From the NCBI RefSeq assembly GCF_020524345.1, contig NZ_JAIVLH010000015.1:93544-157543 (forward strand): a stretch of 64,000 bases of DNA. Reading direction: 5' to 3'. The notes under the pieces are model-generated. The model did not search any database. It was not told the DNA's origin and worked only from the letters and a program-made list of their open reading frames with translations. This document shows, one piece after another, positions 25,780 to 33,990 of this stretch. The stretch comes from Metabacillus niabensis. GTDB taxonomy: Bacteria > Bacillota > Bacilli > Bacillales > Bacillaceae. The translations under genes were made by a program, and so were the position numbers. Every line of letters begins with the position of its first letter. The first letter of the stretch is position 1.

Positions 25780-27783
25780 ATGAAGCGCATATTATATGCA
25801 TTAGGGTTCATACTCTGTTTCTCTTTACTCGCTTCTCATTATAATGCTTTTGCAGAAGATAATCTTGTGACATTTACTGTAACTTCGGATGAAGCAAGCA
25901 TTTACGAAAAACGAAGTGGGTCTTTAGAACAGGTTGGTACTTTGGCTAAAAATCAAATATTTGCAAGTGAGCGTGAATACACTAGTTGGTATCAATTTAA
26001 ACTGGCCGGTAAAGAAGTGTATATTCATAAAAATGATACGAAGCCATATGGAACTAGTAAAGTCATTTCTACTAACAAAGTGTCAGATAAAGAAATGACG
26101 ATTACGACAGATACAATCGTTTATGATAATTCCGGTAAGCAATTAGTCCAATTTGCAACATTAAAGTCAGGTTCTAGCTATCATGTTCTAAGGGAATATA
26201 CTAGTTGGGTCAGTATTCAGTTTTCTAACCGAATCGGTTTTGTGAAAAAATCAGATGTAAAGATAACCGTAAGTTCTACTAAACAAGAAACCGAACCGAA
26301 GAAATCATCCTTTTCTGCTAAGGATAAGTATTTCAAGGCCTCAGAGGACTTATTGGTTTATAAAAAAACATCGAGTGGGCTAAAGAAAATTGGGGTTTTA
26401 AAACAAGGACAGACATATCCAAGACTGAAGGACTTTTCAAGCTGGCATGAAATTCAGTTTAATGAAGGCGTGGCTTATGTTTCAAAAGCTAATACCGTAC
26501 CAGGTGAGGAAAATAGCTTTAAGAATGAGGCAAATAAACAAAACGGTATAGGTAAAACAATAAAAACAACGGGTACTACGAATGTGTATGATAACTCTTC
26601 TGGTAAACTAGTGTCCTTTGCGGAAATTGATGAAGCAGTCACTCTTACCGTTGTGAAGGAATATAGTAGCTGGTATGAAGTCATTTTTGCTAATCGAAAG
26701 GGTTTTATAAAGAAAGATAAAGTCAAAATGATTTATACAAGCGATACCAATTACTTTAAAGCAAATGTTGACACTGGTATCTATGTGAAAGGAAAAACAA
26801 AGCTTCAACATATTGGTACAATAAAAAAAGGACAGATTTATCCTGTTGACAGGCACTATAGTAGTTGGATTGCAGTATCCTTGAATGGGAAAACAGCTTA
26901 TATTCAAAAGGGGAAAACGTCACCAGTTCAGAAAGCCTCTTTAAAGAGTGAAGCGAAGACAAAACAGCCAGATGTTGGTACGGTCAAAATGAAAACGACA
27001 ACTGTTGTTTATGATAATACTTCGGGAAATCTGGTTCCATTCGCTACTTTAAATAAGTCAACTACAATTAATGCTACAGATGTTTACTCTGGTTGGTTTA
27101 AAGTAGTAGTAGCAGGAAGAATTGGTTACATAAAGAGGAGTAATGCTACTTTTGAAAGTGGGTTTGATCAATATCTACAAAGTAAAGGGGTTAACTCAAA
27201 GCAAGTGATCGTTGTAGAATCGAATTCTACAAAATCAAAAGTTGCGAAATTAAGTGTGTATGAAAAAACAGGTGATACTTGGAGTAGAACTCTAAGTTCC
27301 AATGCGGTACTTGGGAAAAATGGGTCAACTAGTAAAAAGCGAGAAGGAGATGGCAAAACTCCTATTGGGTTATTCCCTTTAAGAACAGCTTTTGGAACAA
27401 GTTCAAAGCCAACAAATGTAACGTACCCTTATAAAAAAACAACATCAAATGATTACTGGGTCGATGATACTTCTTCTGCTGACTATAACAAATGGGTAAC
27501 TTATAAAGGAAATCCTGCTTCAAAGTGGATGTCTTATGAAAAGTTAGCTATACCTCTATATAAATATGCGGTTGCGATTGGCTATAATGATGACCCTATT
27601 GTAAAAGGGAAAGGAAGTGCCATTTTCCTTCATGTTTGGAGAAGTTCAACAAGTCCAACGCTGGGCTGTGTAGCAATTCCAGAAAGTAATCTTGTAAAAG
27701 TTCTTAAAGAATTAAATTCAGACAAGAATCCACATATTCTAATTGGAACAAAGGATGTGCTTCCCAAAATTTTCACTGAATAA
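25780..27783 (+). CDS. Secreted L,D-transpeptidase-like (YkuD-superfamily) protein with six SH3-like wall modules
   Basis: About 667 residues. The signal peptide ends near AFAED. Six modules alternate A-B-A-B-A-B over about residues 25-460, with EYTSWYQFKLAG, EYTSWVSIQFSNRIGFV, DFSSWHEIQFN, EYSSWYEVIFANRKGF and others. The last ~200 residues resemble YkuD-superfamily enzymes of the COG3786 type: GDGKTPIGLFPL, then IFLHVWRSSTSPTLGCVAIPE with the catalytic Cys at about residue 630. This family crosslinks or trims peptidoglycan stem peptides. ATG at 25780 is chosen over 25768 because GGAGG at 25770-25774 overlaps the earlier codon and sits 5 bases before the later one. Confidence 0.85.
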   Translation: MKRILYALGFILCFSLLASHYNAFAEDNLVTFTVTSDEASIYEKRSGSLEQVGTLAKNQIFASEREYTSWYQFKLAGKEVYIHKNDTKPYGTSKVISTNKVSDKEMTITTDTIVYDNSGKQLVQFATLKSGSSYHVLREYTSWVSIQFSNRIGFVKKSDVKITVSSTKQETEPKKSSFSAKDKYFKASEDLLVYKKTSSGLKKIGVLKQGQTYPRLKDFSSWHEIQFNEGVAYVSKANTVPGEENSFKNEANKQNGIGKTIKTTGTTNVYDNSSGKLVSFAEIDEAVTLTVVKEYSSWYEVIFANRKGFIKKDKVKMIYTSDTNYFKANVDTGIYVKGKTKLQHIGTIKKGQIYPVDRHYSSWIAVSLNGKTAYIQKGKTSPVQKASLKSEAKTKQPDVGTVKMKTTTVVYDNTSGNLVPFATLNKSTTINATDVYSGWFKVVVAGRIGYIKRSNATFESGFDQYLQSKGVNSKQVIVVESNSTKSKVAKLSVYEKTGDTWSRTLSSNAVLGKNGSTSKKREGDGKTPIGLFPLRTAFGTSSKPTNVTYPYKKTTSNDYWVDDTSSADYNKWVTYKGNPASKWMSYEKLAIPLYKYAVAIGYNDDPIVKGKGSAIFLHVWRSSTSPTLGCVAIPESNLVKVLKELNSDKNPHILIGTKDVLPKIFTE

Positions 27784-27868
27784 AAGGATATTTGTAGAAA
27801 TTTCGCTGATATGCTAATTTAGTAAGTAGAATACTTATTATTGAAATATTAAAGGAGTTTTTAAACAT

Positions 27869-29014
27869 ATGGATCGAAAAATTAAAGTTATGACAATCTT
27901 TGGAACAAGGCCAGAAGCGATAAAAATGGCACCGCTTGTGCTTGAATTAGAAAAATATCCTGATGAAATCGAATCAATTGTGACAGTAACAGCTCAGCAT
28001 CGTCAAATGCTTGATCAAGTCCTAGAGCTATTTGAAGTAACACCAGACCATGATTTAAATATTATGAAAGATCGTCAAACGTTAACAGGTGTGACAACAC
28101 GTGCTTTAGAAGGTCTGGATGAGGTGATGAAAAATGTGAAACCAGATCTTGTTTTAGTACATGGTGATACTACAACAACCTTTGTTGCAAGTTTAGCAGC
28201 ATTTTATAATCAAATAGCAGTTGGACATGTTGAAGCTGGATTAAGAACCTGGAACAAGTACTCTCCATTCCCTGAGGAAGTTAACAGACAAATCACAGGT
28301 GTTATAGCAGATTTGCATTTTTCACCAACAGATAAGTCTGAGCAGAATTTACTTCAAGAAAATAAAAAAGCTGAAACAATTTATGTAACAGGTAATACAG
28401 CTATTGATGCCCTTAAAACAACAGTGAAAGATTCTTACACTCATGAAGTGTTAGAAAAAGTAGGTTCTGACCGCATGATACTTCTTACAGCTCATAGAAG
28501 AGAAAACCTTGGAGAGCCAATGAGAAATATGTTCCGCGCTATTAAGCGCCTTGTAAATGAACATGACGATGTTCAAGTTGTCTACCCTGTTCACTTAAAT
28601 CCTGCTGTACGTGAGGTTGCGGATGAAATCTTAGGTGATGACTCACGTATTCATTTAATCGAGCCACTTGGTGTATATGATTTCCATAATTTCGCATCCC
28701 GTGCTCATATTATCCTCACAGATTCAGGTGGCGTGCAAGAAGAAGCACCTTCTTTAGGAGTACCAGTTCTTGTACTTCGTGATACTACAGAAAGACCTGA
28801 GGGAATTGAAGCAGGAACATTAAAGCTTGCAGGTACAGAAGAGGAAACAATCTATAATCTGGCACATGAGCTTTTAAATAACAAAGAAGCATATGAAAAA
28901 ATGTCTAAGGCTTCAAATCCTTATGGTGACGGTAATGCATCAAATCGGATTGTAAGAGCAATCCTCCATCATTTTGGAAAGCAAGATGACAAGCCTGTAC
29001 CATTTCAATCATAA
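27869..29014 (+). CDS. wecB: UDP-N-acetylglucosamine 2-epimerase (non-hydrolysing)
   Basis: A 381-residue cytoplasmic enzyme that interconverts UDP-GlcNAc and UDP-ManNAc. Seen: MTIFGTRPEAIKMAPLV at the N-terminus, VTAQHRQMLDQ, VHGDTTTTF, GHVEAGLRTWNKYSPFPEE, TAHRRENLGEP and the C-terminal DSGGVQEEAPSLGVPVLVLRDTTERPEG. It supplies UDP-ManNAc both for the TagA-type linkage unit of wall teichoic acid and for the WecC-like dehydrogenase at 7557. MnaA (YvyH) is the B. subtilis counterpart, and it also sits near gtaB there as I recall. The ATG has an AAAGGAG RBS. Confidence 0.95.
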   Translation: MDRKIKVMTIFGTRPEAIKMAPLVLELEKYPDEIESIVTVTAQHRQMLDQVLELFEVTPDHDLNIMKDRQTLTGVTTRALEGLDEVMKNVKPDLVLVHGDTTTTFVASLAAFYNQIAVGHVEAGLRTWNKYSPFPEEVNRQITGVIADLHFSPTDKSEQNLLQENKKAETIYVTGNTAIDALKTTVKDSYTHEVLEKVGSDRMILLTAHRRENLGEPMRNMFRAIKRLVNEHDDVQVVYPVHLNPAVREVADEILGDDSRIHLIEPLGVYDFHNFASRAHIILTDSGGVQEEAPSLGVPVLVLRDTTERPEGIEAGTLKLAGTEEETIYNLAHELLNNKEAYEKMSKASNPYGDGNASNRIVRAILHHFGKQDDKPVPFQS

Positions 29015-29126
29015 TAAAAGGAAGCCCTACTCTGAGAAAAAGAGTAGGTCTTTTTTTGTAACTTTTTTCCTTACGAGTACGTCTCCTTCAATGACTATGT
29101 ATTTAATTGAAAAGGGGAGATTTCGA

Positions 29127-29888
29127 CTGAGAAAAATTGCCTATGTTTTATTTTGTATAATTGGATTGATAGGTTGTTCAAAAGATGCATCAGGTCCAAT
29201 AAATGGGAATGTGTCTAGAAAAGTAGAAAGTCAATCGGTTATCTATGAAACAGACAATAATGGGTTGTTACTAAAAACAGAAATATCGACAAGTGCTCTC
29301 GAACCTAATAAGGAATTAATAGTCAAAGCAACTATAGAAAACATCAGTGATAAAACTTTACATTATAACGGGAGATGCGGTAATCCAATAGGAATCTCAG
29401 TTTTTTCTTCTACAGAATATCTCCATCTTTGGAGTGGAGAAGATATCGATATTGTTTGTAATGACATCTATGACCCAGATGACATTGTCTCTTTAGAACC
29501 AAACGAAATACTCTCAAAGGAGGCTACTTACCATCCTAACATCAGAATAGACCAAAGGAACATAATTGAGGCACCTGAAGGAGATTACAATGTTATCTTT
29601 TCTTTTATGACAGAGGAGAAAATACAATTAGATGCTACTTATCCAATAAAAGTTAAGAATACAGATTTTCCTTTACTTCCCTTAGAAGAAGCGATAAGCA
29701 TTGCTAAAAAAGATCCTAGAGTGATGAAGTGGATGGAAACAATAGACCAACAGTATGTAAGAGGAAAACCTATCCTTTCTGAAGGGAATTGGCATATACC
29801 CTTTAAGAGTCAAAAGAGTCAATATGATCGAATAATTATTGCTATTGATTATCAAACAGGAGAGGTGCAGGATGTAAATGAAGTGTAA
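29127..29888 (+). CDS. Putative lipoprotein of unknown function
   Basis: About 253 residues, not recognised. The N-terminus LRKIAYVLFCIIGLIGCSKD is a lipoprotein signal with lipobox LIGC. The middle looks like a beta-sandwich (TISDKTLHYNGRC, PNEILSKEATYHP, EGDYNVIFSF), similar to BsuPI/DUF4871-type intracellular-inhibitor folds. The C-terminus (FPLLPLEEAISIAKKDPRVMKWME ... IAIDYQTGEVQDV) resembles PepSY-like segments. The start is uncertain: CTG at 29127 is 7-8 bases after AGGGGAG and gives a clean signal peptide, while ATG 29091 or 29097 lack an RBS. A second tiny lipoprotein gene overlaps its 3' end. Confidence 0.6.
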   Translation: MRKIAYVLFCIIGLIGCSKDASGPINGNVSRKVESQSVIYETDNNGLLLKTEISTSALEPNKELIVKATIENISDKTLHYNGRCGNPIGISVFSSTEYLHLWSGEDIDIVCNDIYDPDDIVSLEPNEILSKEATYHPNIRIDQRNIIEAPEGDYNVIFSFMTEEKIQLDATYPIKVKNTDFPLLPLEEAISIAKKDPRVMKWMETIDQQYVRGKPILSEGNWHIPFKSQKSQYDRIIIAIDYQTGEVQDVNEV

Positions 29889-30009
29889 GGTTGTCTTATT
29901 CTTCCTTTTACTGCTTTTATATGGTTGTTCTAACATTGTTCAAAAAGAAACGATTAATGACGATAAAGTGGACAAATCTGATATTCGAGGCGGAATCCTA
30001 AGACTGTAG
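29878..30009 (+). CDS. Tiny lipoprotein ORF, probably a truncated gene
   Basis: A 43-residue ORF starting MKCKVVLFFLLLLLYGCSN, with a clear signal and the lipobox LLYGC. GGAGAGGT lies 9 bases upstream, inside the preceding lipoprotein gene, whose stop it overlaps by 11 bases. It ends at TAG directly where a decayed group II intron reverse transcriptase begins, so the original gene may have been cut short by that insertion. It could instead be a short expressed lipopeptide. Confidence 0.5.
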   Translation: MKCKVVLFFLLLLLYGCSNIVQKETINDDKVDKSDIRGGILRL

Positions 30010-30262
30010 CTTTGTCTTTTGGCTGATTCGAAGTGCTTATATGGTATATAGAGAAAATACGAAAATTATTTGATGATATGTATATGTCATTGAGGCTGAC
30101 GTTAAATCCTATTTTGGTACTATTCCAAATACCAGATTATTGGAAGAAGATTGAGCTGAAATTGTGGATGAGAGTATACTTTCTCTTTTGGAAAAGTGCG
30201 CCTACTCTATTTTATGAACAGATTCCCTTAAAGGGAGAGGGATTGAAATTAACTGAAAATTT
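30001..30262 (+). pseudogene. Decayed group II intron reverse transcriptase fragment
   Basis: Translation in the frame that reads TAT GTA TAT GTC from 30078 gives YVYVIEADVKSYFGTI, then a segment ending in LLEE, a stop, then AEIVDESILSLLEKCAYSIL. This matches the RT palm of group II intron proteins (typically VVDADIKGYFDTI..LL..VAE.I.D..IL.LI). A few bases upstream RSAY and, in another frame, SFG recall the SYGFRP-RSAY motif that precedes it in this family. Several stops and shifts break the frame and nothing of the maturase domain is seen. It is a dead remnant; the short ORF over it in another frame is not a gene. Confidence 0.6.
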
Positions 30263-30363
30263 TTGAATTGTGTTAGTTCTTAATACCCGTTTATTGTTAT
30301 AGACATGATTTTGACTTTAAAGTAAACTATTAGTAAAATATGCATAAATTTGGGGGATACTAT

Positions 30364-31173
30364 ATGAAAAAATTATTTTCTATACTATTGGGAATTACCT
30401 TAGTCTTAAGTTTTTTTGTAATTCCAGGCAATATTGCTCATGCTGAAAAAATAACTACTGTAAATTGGGGAAAAGTTAAATTAACTTCTTCTCATGTTGG
30501 AAAGGTGACCTTATCAAAAGATGTCTATATTTATAGAGTAGACAAGAATAAGTCTCAATTGTTAAAAGTTTCTACAGCAAAGGCAGGATCAGAATATGCA
30601 GTTTATTCAAAAAAAGATACGAAGTATGGAGTTCTATATGCAATAGGATCTGGTAAATACATAAAACATCATAGTTCTATTTCTTATAAAACTCCTCATA
30701 AATCTTTAACTGAAATACTGGATAAAGATAGAGTTTGGCTAAGAAACCCTATTGATATTGAAAATTATGCGGGTAATCCTGTGAATATAAAAAATCTTAC
30801 AGAAGCAATTATTTTAAGTAAAAAAACTGATACGTTGGATAAAAGCTTGTATGATGTAAAAATAAAAGTAGGAAAATATTATTATACGATGAAATATGTT
30901 GATAAAGATAATCAATCAGCATACTATACAGCTACAAATCCCTTTAAAAAGTATAAGTTTTCAGATTCAATGTGGAAATTAATCAAAAATGAAGAAATAC
31001 TAATTGGTATGACTGAAACTCAAACTCTTCTGTCTTGGGGATATCCAACTGAAATAAATTCATATAGTGATAAATACGGATCTTTCGATCAATGGGTTTA
31101 CGGAGATCCATTGTATGACTCTAGCTATCTTTACTTTGAAAATGGTAAACTAGTCTCTTGGCAAGAATTTTGA
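30364..31173 (+). CDS. Secreted protein with one degenerate SH3-like module
   Basis: About 269 residues with a signal peptide ending near AHAEK. Residues ~40-100 (VTLSKDVYIYRV, LLKVSTAKAGSEYAVYSKK, GKYIKHHSS) look like one worn copy of the B-type module found in the four wall enzymes upstream. The C-terminus GMTETQTLLSWGYPTEIN ... QWVYGD ... LYFENGKLVSWQ resembles the small SmpA/OmlA-like fold seen in many Bacillus surface proteins. ATG at 30364 is chosen because GGGGGAT is just upstream; ATG 30340 has no RBS. Function unknown. It lies beyond the decayed intron and ends at a strong bidirectional terminator. Confidence 0.6.
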   Translation: MKKLFSILLGITLVLSFFVIPGNIAHAEKITTVNWGKVKLTSSHVGKVTLSKDVYIYRVDKNKSQLLKVSTAKAGSEYAVYSKKDTKYGVLYAIGSGKYIKHHSSISYKTPHKSLTEILDKDRVWLRNPIDIENYAGNPVNIKNLTEAIILSKKTDTLDKSLYDVKIKVGKYYYTMKYVDKDNQSAYYTATNPFKKYKFSDSMWKLIKNEEILIGMTETQTLLSWGYPTEINSYSDKYGSFDQWVYGDPLYDSSYLYFENGKLVSWQEF

Positions 31174-31283
31174 CCTGAAACTGTGATAAATGGATGTCTC
31201 TCAAACGACTTGAACGAGTTAACGAATTGTTATTGGAGACTCAATATGATGAAAAAATTTAAGGATTATTAGTCAAACAGTTT

Positions 31284-31320
31284 AAAAGGGTTCGGAATAT
31301 TTTATATTCCGAACCCTTTT
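31284..31320. terminator. Strong bidirectional terminator
   Basis: A 17-base perfect stem beginning AAAAGGGTTCGG and ending CCGAACCCTTTT with a TTT loop, A-flanked on one side and T-flanked on the other. It separates the plus-strand secreted protein from the minus-strand glycosyltransferase. Confidence 0.9.
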
Positions 31321-31392
31321 GTATTTAAACTAAGTTTGAGTTTTATAATTACAACTTTCTTGAATTAAAATTTAATTTTCCTGAAACACTTT

Positions 31393-32598
31393 TTAAGTTC
31401 CTTCCGTCAAATGTTCTAGAGTCTTTGAAAGCTCCTTTGCTTGAATTTCGCGGTTGAACGATTTAAGAAGCCTGCCCTTTACATGATAAGTTATATCTTT
31501 TAGTTTTTCCGGACGACTCTGAGCATCCTTCAACACCCGAACAAAATCATCAGCATTTTCAGGTTCAAAGTAAAATCCGGCTTCATGCTCTTCAACAATT
31601 TCTTTTGCTTCTCCATCAACACCTATAAGAATCGGTGTTGACATCGACATGTAGTCAAAAACCTTAGAAGGAATTGTTATTTCAAACAAAGGATGTTTTT
31701 TTAACGAAACAATACCAACATCAGCTGCTTCATAATAGCCAAGGAGTTCTTCCTTTCTTTTGCTTTCTATAAACAATACGTTTGAAAGGTTGAGGGATGA
31801 TGTTTTTTCCATCAATTTTAGCTTTTCAACACCTTCACCGATGAACATAAAAACAACAGATGGATCATCCTTTAATTTCTCAGCTGCTGAAATAATCGTT
31901 GTTAATCCTTGTGCAGCCCCGATATTTCCAGCGTATAACACAAGGAATTTATCTTCTATCCCATACTGGTGCTTTACAGAGGATGTACCTTTTAAGGATG
32001 GCAAAGAATTAGGATTAACACCGTTAGGTATGACAGTAATTTTTTCTTCCTGGATTCCAAGGTCGATGAGTCGTTGTTTATAACCGTGTGTTACAACAAC
32101 GATATGATCTGCTTTCTTATAAAGAAAGCTTTCAAGCTTTCTTGCAAGCTGCAGAAGTTTTTTGTTTTTGAATTGGCCTAATAGTTCAGCAAAATCAACC
32201 CAAAGATCACGAATTTCAAAGACAAATTTCGCTCTGTGAATTCTGCTTAAAAAGTACCCTGTTACTCCTTGAAATAATTGAGGTGAGGTTGCATAAATGA
32301 CATTCGGTTTTTTTACTAACAAGCCGGACATGCAACTTGAGACCATAAATGATAGGTAATTTGCAAGTCTGCGAATGGAGCTTGTTTTTGTATCTCGTAT
32401 ACGGAAGGATCTGTACACTGTCAAATCATTAATGTTTTCCTTCTTAAAGAATTTTTTTATCGGTTTTGAATTAGGAAAGGTCGTCAGCACATGCAGATCA
32501 TGACCTAAATTTGAAAGGTTAGAGCTCATGTCATATGCCCGTCCTTGTGCAGCACCTATTTCAGGTGGGAAATGCTGAGTGATATAAACAATTTTCAT
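31393..32598 (-). CDS. GT4-family glycosyltransferase
   Basis: A 401-residue GT-B enzyme of the WbuB-like GT4 group. The N-terminus reads YITQHFPPEIGAAQGRAYD, then LTTFPNS, FVFEIRDLWVDFAE, VVVTHGYK, VIPNGVNP, LYAGNIGAAQGL and the donor-site motif IPSKVFDYMSMSTPILIGVDGE. Cytoplasmic, with possible membrane contact in the 80-130 region. It is divergent from the next GT4 gene, with about 100 bases between their starts. It probably adds a sugar to undecaprenyl-linked intermediates of a surface glycan. Confidence 0.88.
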   Translation of the reverse strand: MKIVYITQHFPPEIGAAQGRAYDMSSNLSNLGHDLHVLTTFPNSKPIKKFFKKENINDLTVYRSFRIRDTKTSSIRRLANYLSFMVSSCMSGLLVKKPNVIYATSPQLFQGVTGYFLSRIHRAKFVFEIRDLWVDFAELLGQFKNKKLLQLARKLESFLYKKADHIVVVTHGYKQRLIDLGIQEEKITVIPNGVNPNSLPSLKGTSSVKHQYGIEDKFLVLYAGNIGAAQGLTTIISAAEKLKDDPSVVFMFIGEGVEKLKLMEKTSSLNLSNVLFIESKRKEELLGYYEAADVGIVSLKKHPLFEITIPSKVFDYMSMSTPILIGVDGEAKEIVEEHEAGFYFEPENADDFVRVLKDAQSRPEKLKDITYHVKGRLLKSFNREIQAKELSKTLEHLTEGT

Positions 32599-32696
32599 AG
32601 AGATCCCTTTCCATAAAAAATTAGGAATTATTAATATAATAGTGTAAAGTATTAGTGGAAAAGTTACAACTTGGATATGTAAAAGGAAATGATATT

Positions 32697-33821
32697 ATGA
32701 CGAAAATTTGCGTAATTACAACTGTCCATCAGGCTTATGATGGACGAATCTATCATAAACAATGTAAATCTTTAAAAAAGGCAGGGTATGATGTCATACT
32801 TCTTGCTCCTAAGCCTGACAAACAAATAAAGGATGACGGAATCAACTTGGTACCGATTGAGAAGCCTAAAAAGGAATGGAAGAGATTTTTACATACTTTT
32901 ACTGTATTTAAGCAAGCGAAGCAAACAAATGCAGACTTGTATCATTTTCATGATCCTGAATTGCTTCCAGTCGGAGTCTTACTACGTCTCTTTACAAGAA
33001 AGCCGGTAATTTTCGATGTTCATGAGCATTATCCTAATGCAATTATGAGTAAAAAATATTTAAAGAATTGGATGAAGAACCCTGTTCGTATAGCTTACGA
33101 AGTAATAGAAAAGATCTCATTGCCTATTCTATCAGGCATCATCTATACAACAGAAGAGGTAGGGGAGCGGTATAGAAAATATACGTCATGTAAAATTGAA
33201 AACTATCCCTTACCTGAGATGTTTCCGCCGACAACTCGGGTAAATAAAAAGGATGAAAACCTTTTATATTTAGGGGGTATAACCGCTATTAGGGGAATAG
33301 AGGAGCTGATTGAAGGGTTCTCACATGTTTCAAAGCAGAAGCCTGAAGCAAAGCTTTTATTTGTTGGCAGTTTTGAATCTACCTCATTTGAAGAGAACAT
33401 ACATGAAAAAATTAGTATGTTAGGTATAAAGGATAAAGTCGAATTTAAAGGAAAGGTCCCTTACCAGGAAATAGAAAAATACTTATCAGAAGCGACTATC
33501 GGTATTATTCCCTATTTACCTGTTCCTAACCACCTGGTATGCTTACCGAACAAACTATTTGAATATATGGCAGCAGGAGTAGCTGTTATAGCGTCGGATT
33601 TTCCGCATTATCGCAAAGTTGTTGAATCTTCCAACAGCGGGCTGCTTGTGAATCCGGAAAGGCCTCAGTCCATTTCAAAGGCGATGCTGACTTTATTAGA
33701 AAACGAAAGCTTAGCTAAAGAAATGGGGGGGAATGGAGAAGTTGCTTTTTTAAATACGTATAATTGGAGATCTGAGGAAGAAAAGTTATTTTCTTTCTAT
33801 AAAAAGCTTTTAAAGAAGTAG
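32697..33821 (+). CDS. GT4-family glycosyltransferase
   Basis: About 374 residues. N-terminus KICVITTVHQAYDGRIYHKQ, then LYHFHDPELLPVG, FDVHEHYPNAI, LLYLGGITAIRGI and KLFEYMAAGVAVIASDFP. These are typical of GT4 enzymes in wall and capsule clusters. The start at 32697 is chosen because AAAGGAAATGAT lies just upstream; ATG 32655 has no RBS. It faces tagO, which follows about 170 bases downstream, so it may act on the TagO product, but that is inference. Confidence 0.85.
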   Translation: MTKICVITTVHQAYDGRIYHKQCKSLKKAGYDVILLAPKPDKQIKDDGINLVPIEKPKKEWKRFLHTFTVFKQAKQTNADLYHFHDPELLPVGVLLRLFTRKPVIFDVHEHYPNAIMSKKYLKNWMKNPVRIAYEVIEKISLPILSGIIYTTEEVGERYRKYTSCKIENYPLPEMFPPTTRVNKKDENLLYLGGITAIRGIEELIEGFSHVSKQKPEAKLLFVGSFESTSFEENIHEKISMLGIKDKVEFKGKVPYQEIEKYLSEATIGIIPYLPVPNHLVCLPNKLFEYMAAGVAVIASDFPHYRKVVESSNSGLLVNPERPQSISKAMLTLLENESLAKEMGGNGEVAFLNTYNWRSEEEKLFSFYKKLLKK

Positions 33822-33923
33822 GTAAATATTTCATTGAACTTTAATAGGCTATATGTTTTCATTCAAATGTCCATCCTAATTATATTGGTAGGCATTTGTC
33901 ATATAACTTTAAGAAAAAAACAA

Positions 33924-33951
33924 TTGAAACTTCATATATTTTTGCTATGAT
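33924..33951 (+). promoter_or_regulatory. Sigma-A promoter of tagO
   Basis: TTGAAA and TATGAT separated by 16 bases, 40 bases before the ATG. Confidence 0.6.
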
Positions 33952-33990
33952 GTAAGAAGTGAAAATTTCTCACACAAGTGGGGGTAAACG

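Noticed and set aside
30033..30266. 77-residue ORF after the small lipoprotein
   Set aside because: Another frame of the same bases gives recognisable reverse-transcriptase sequence with stops, so this ORF is accidental.
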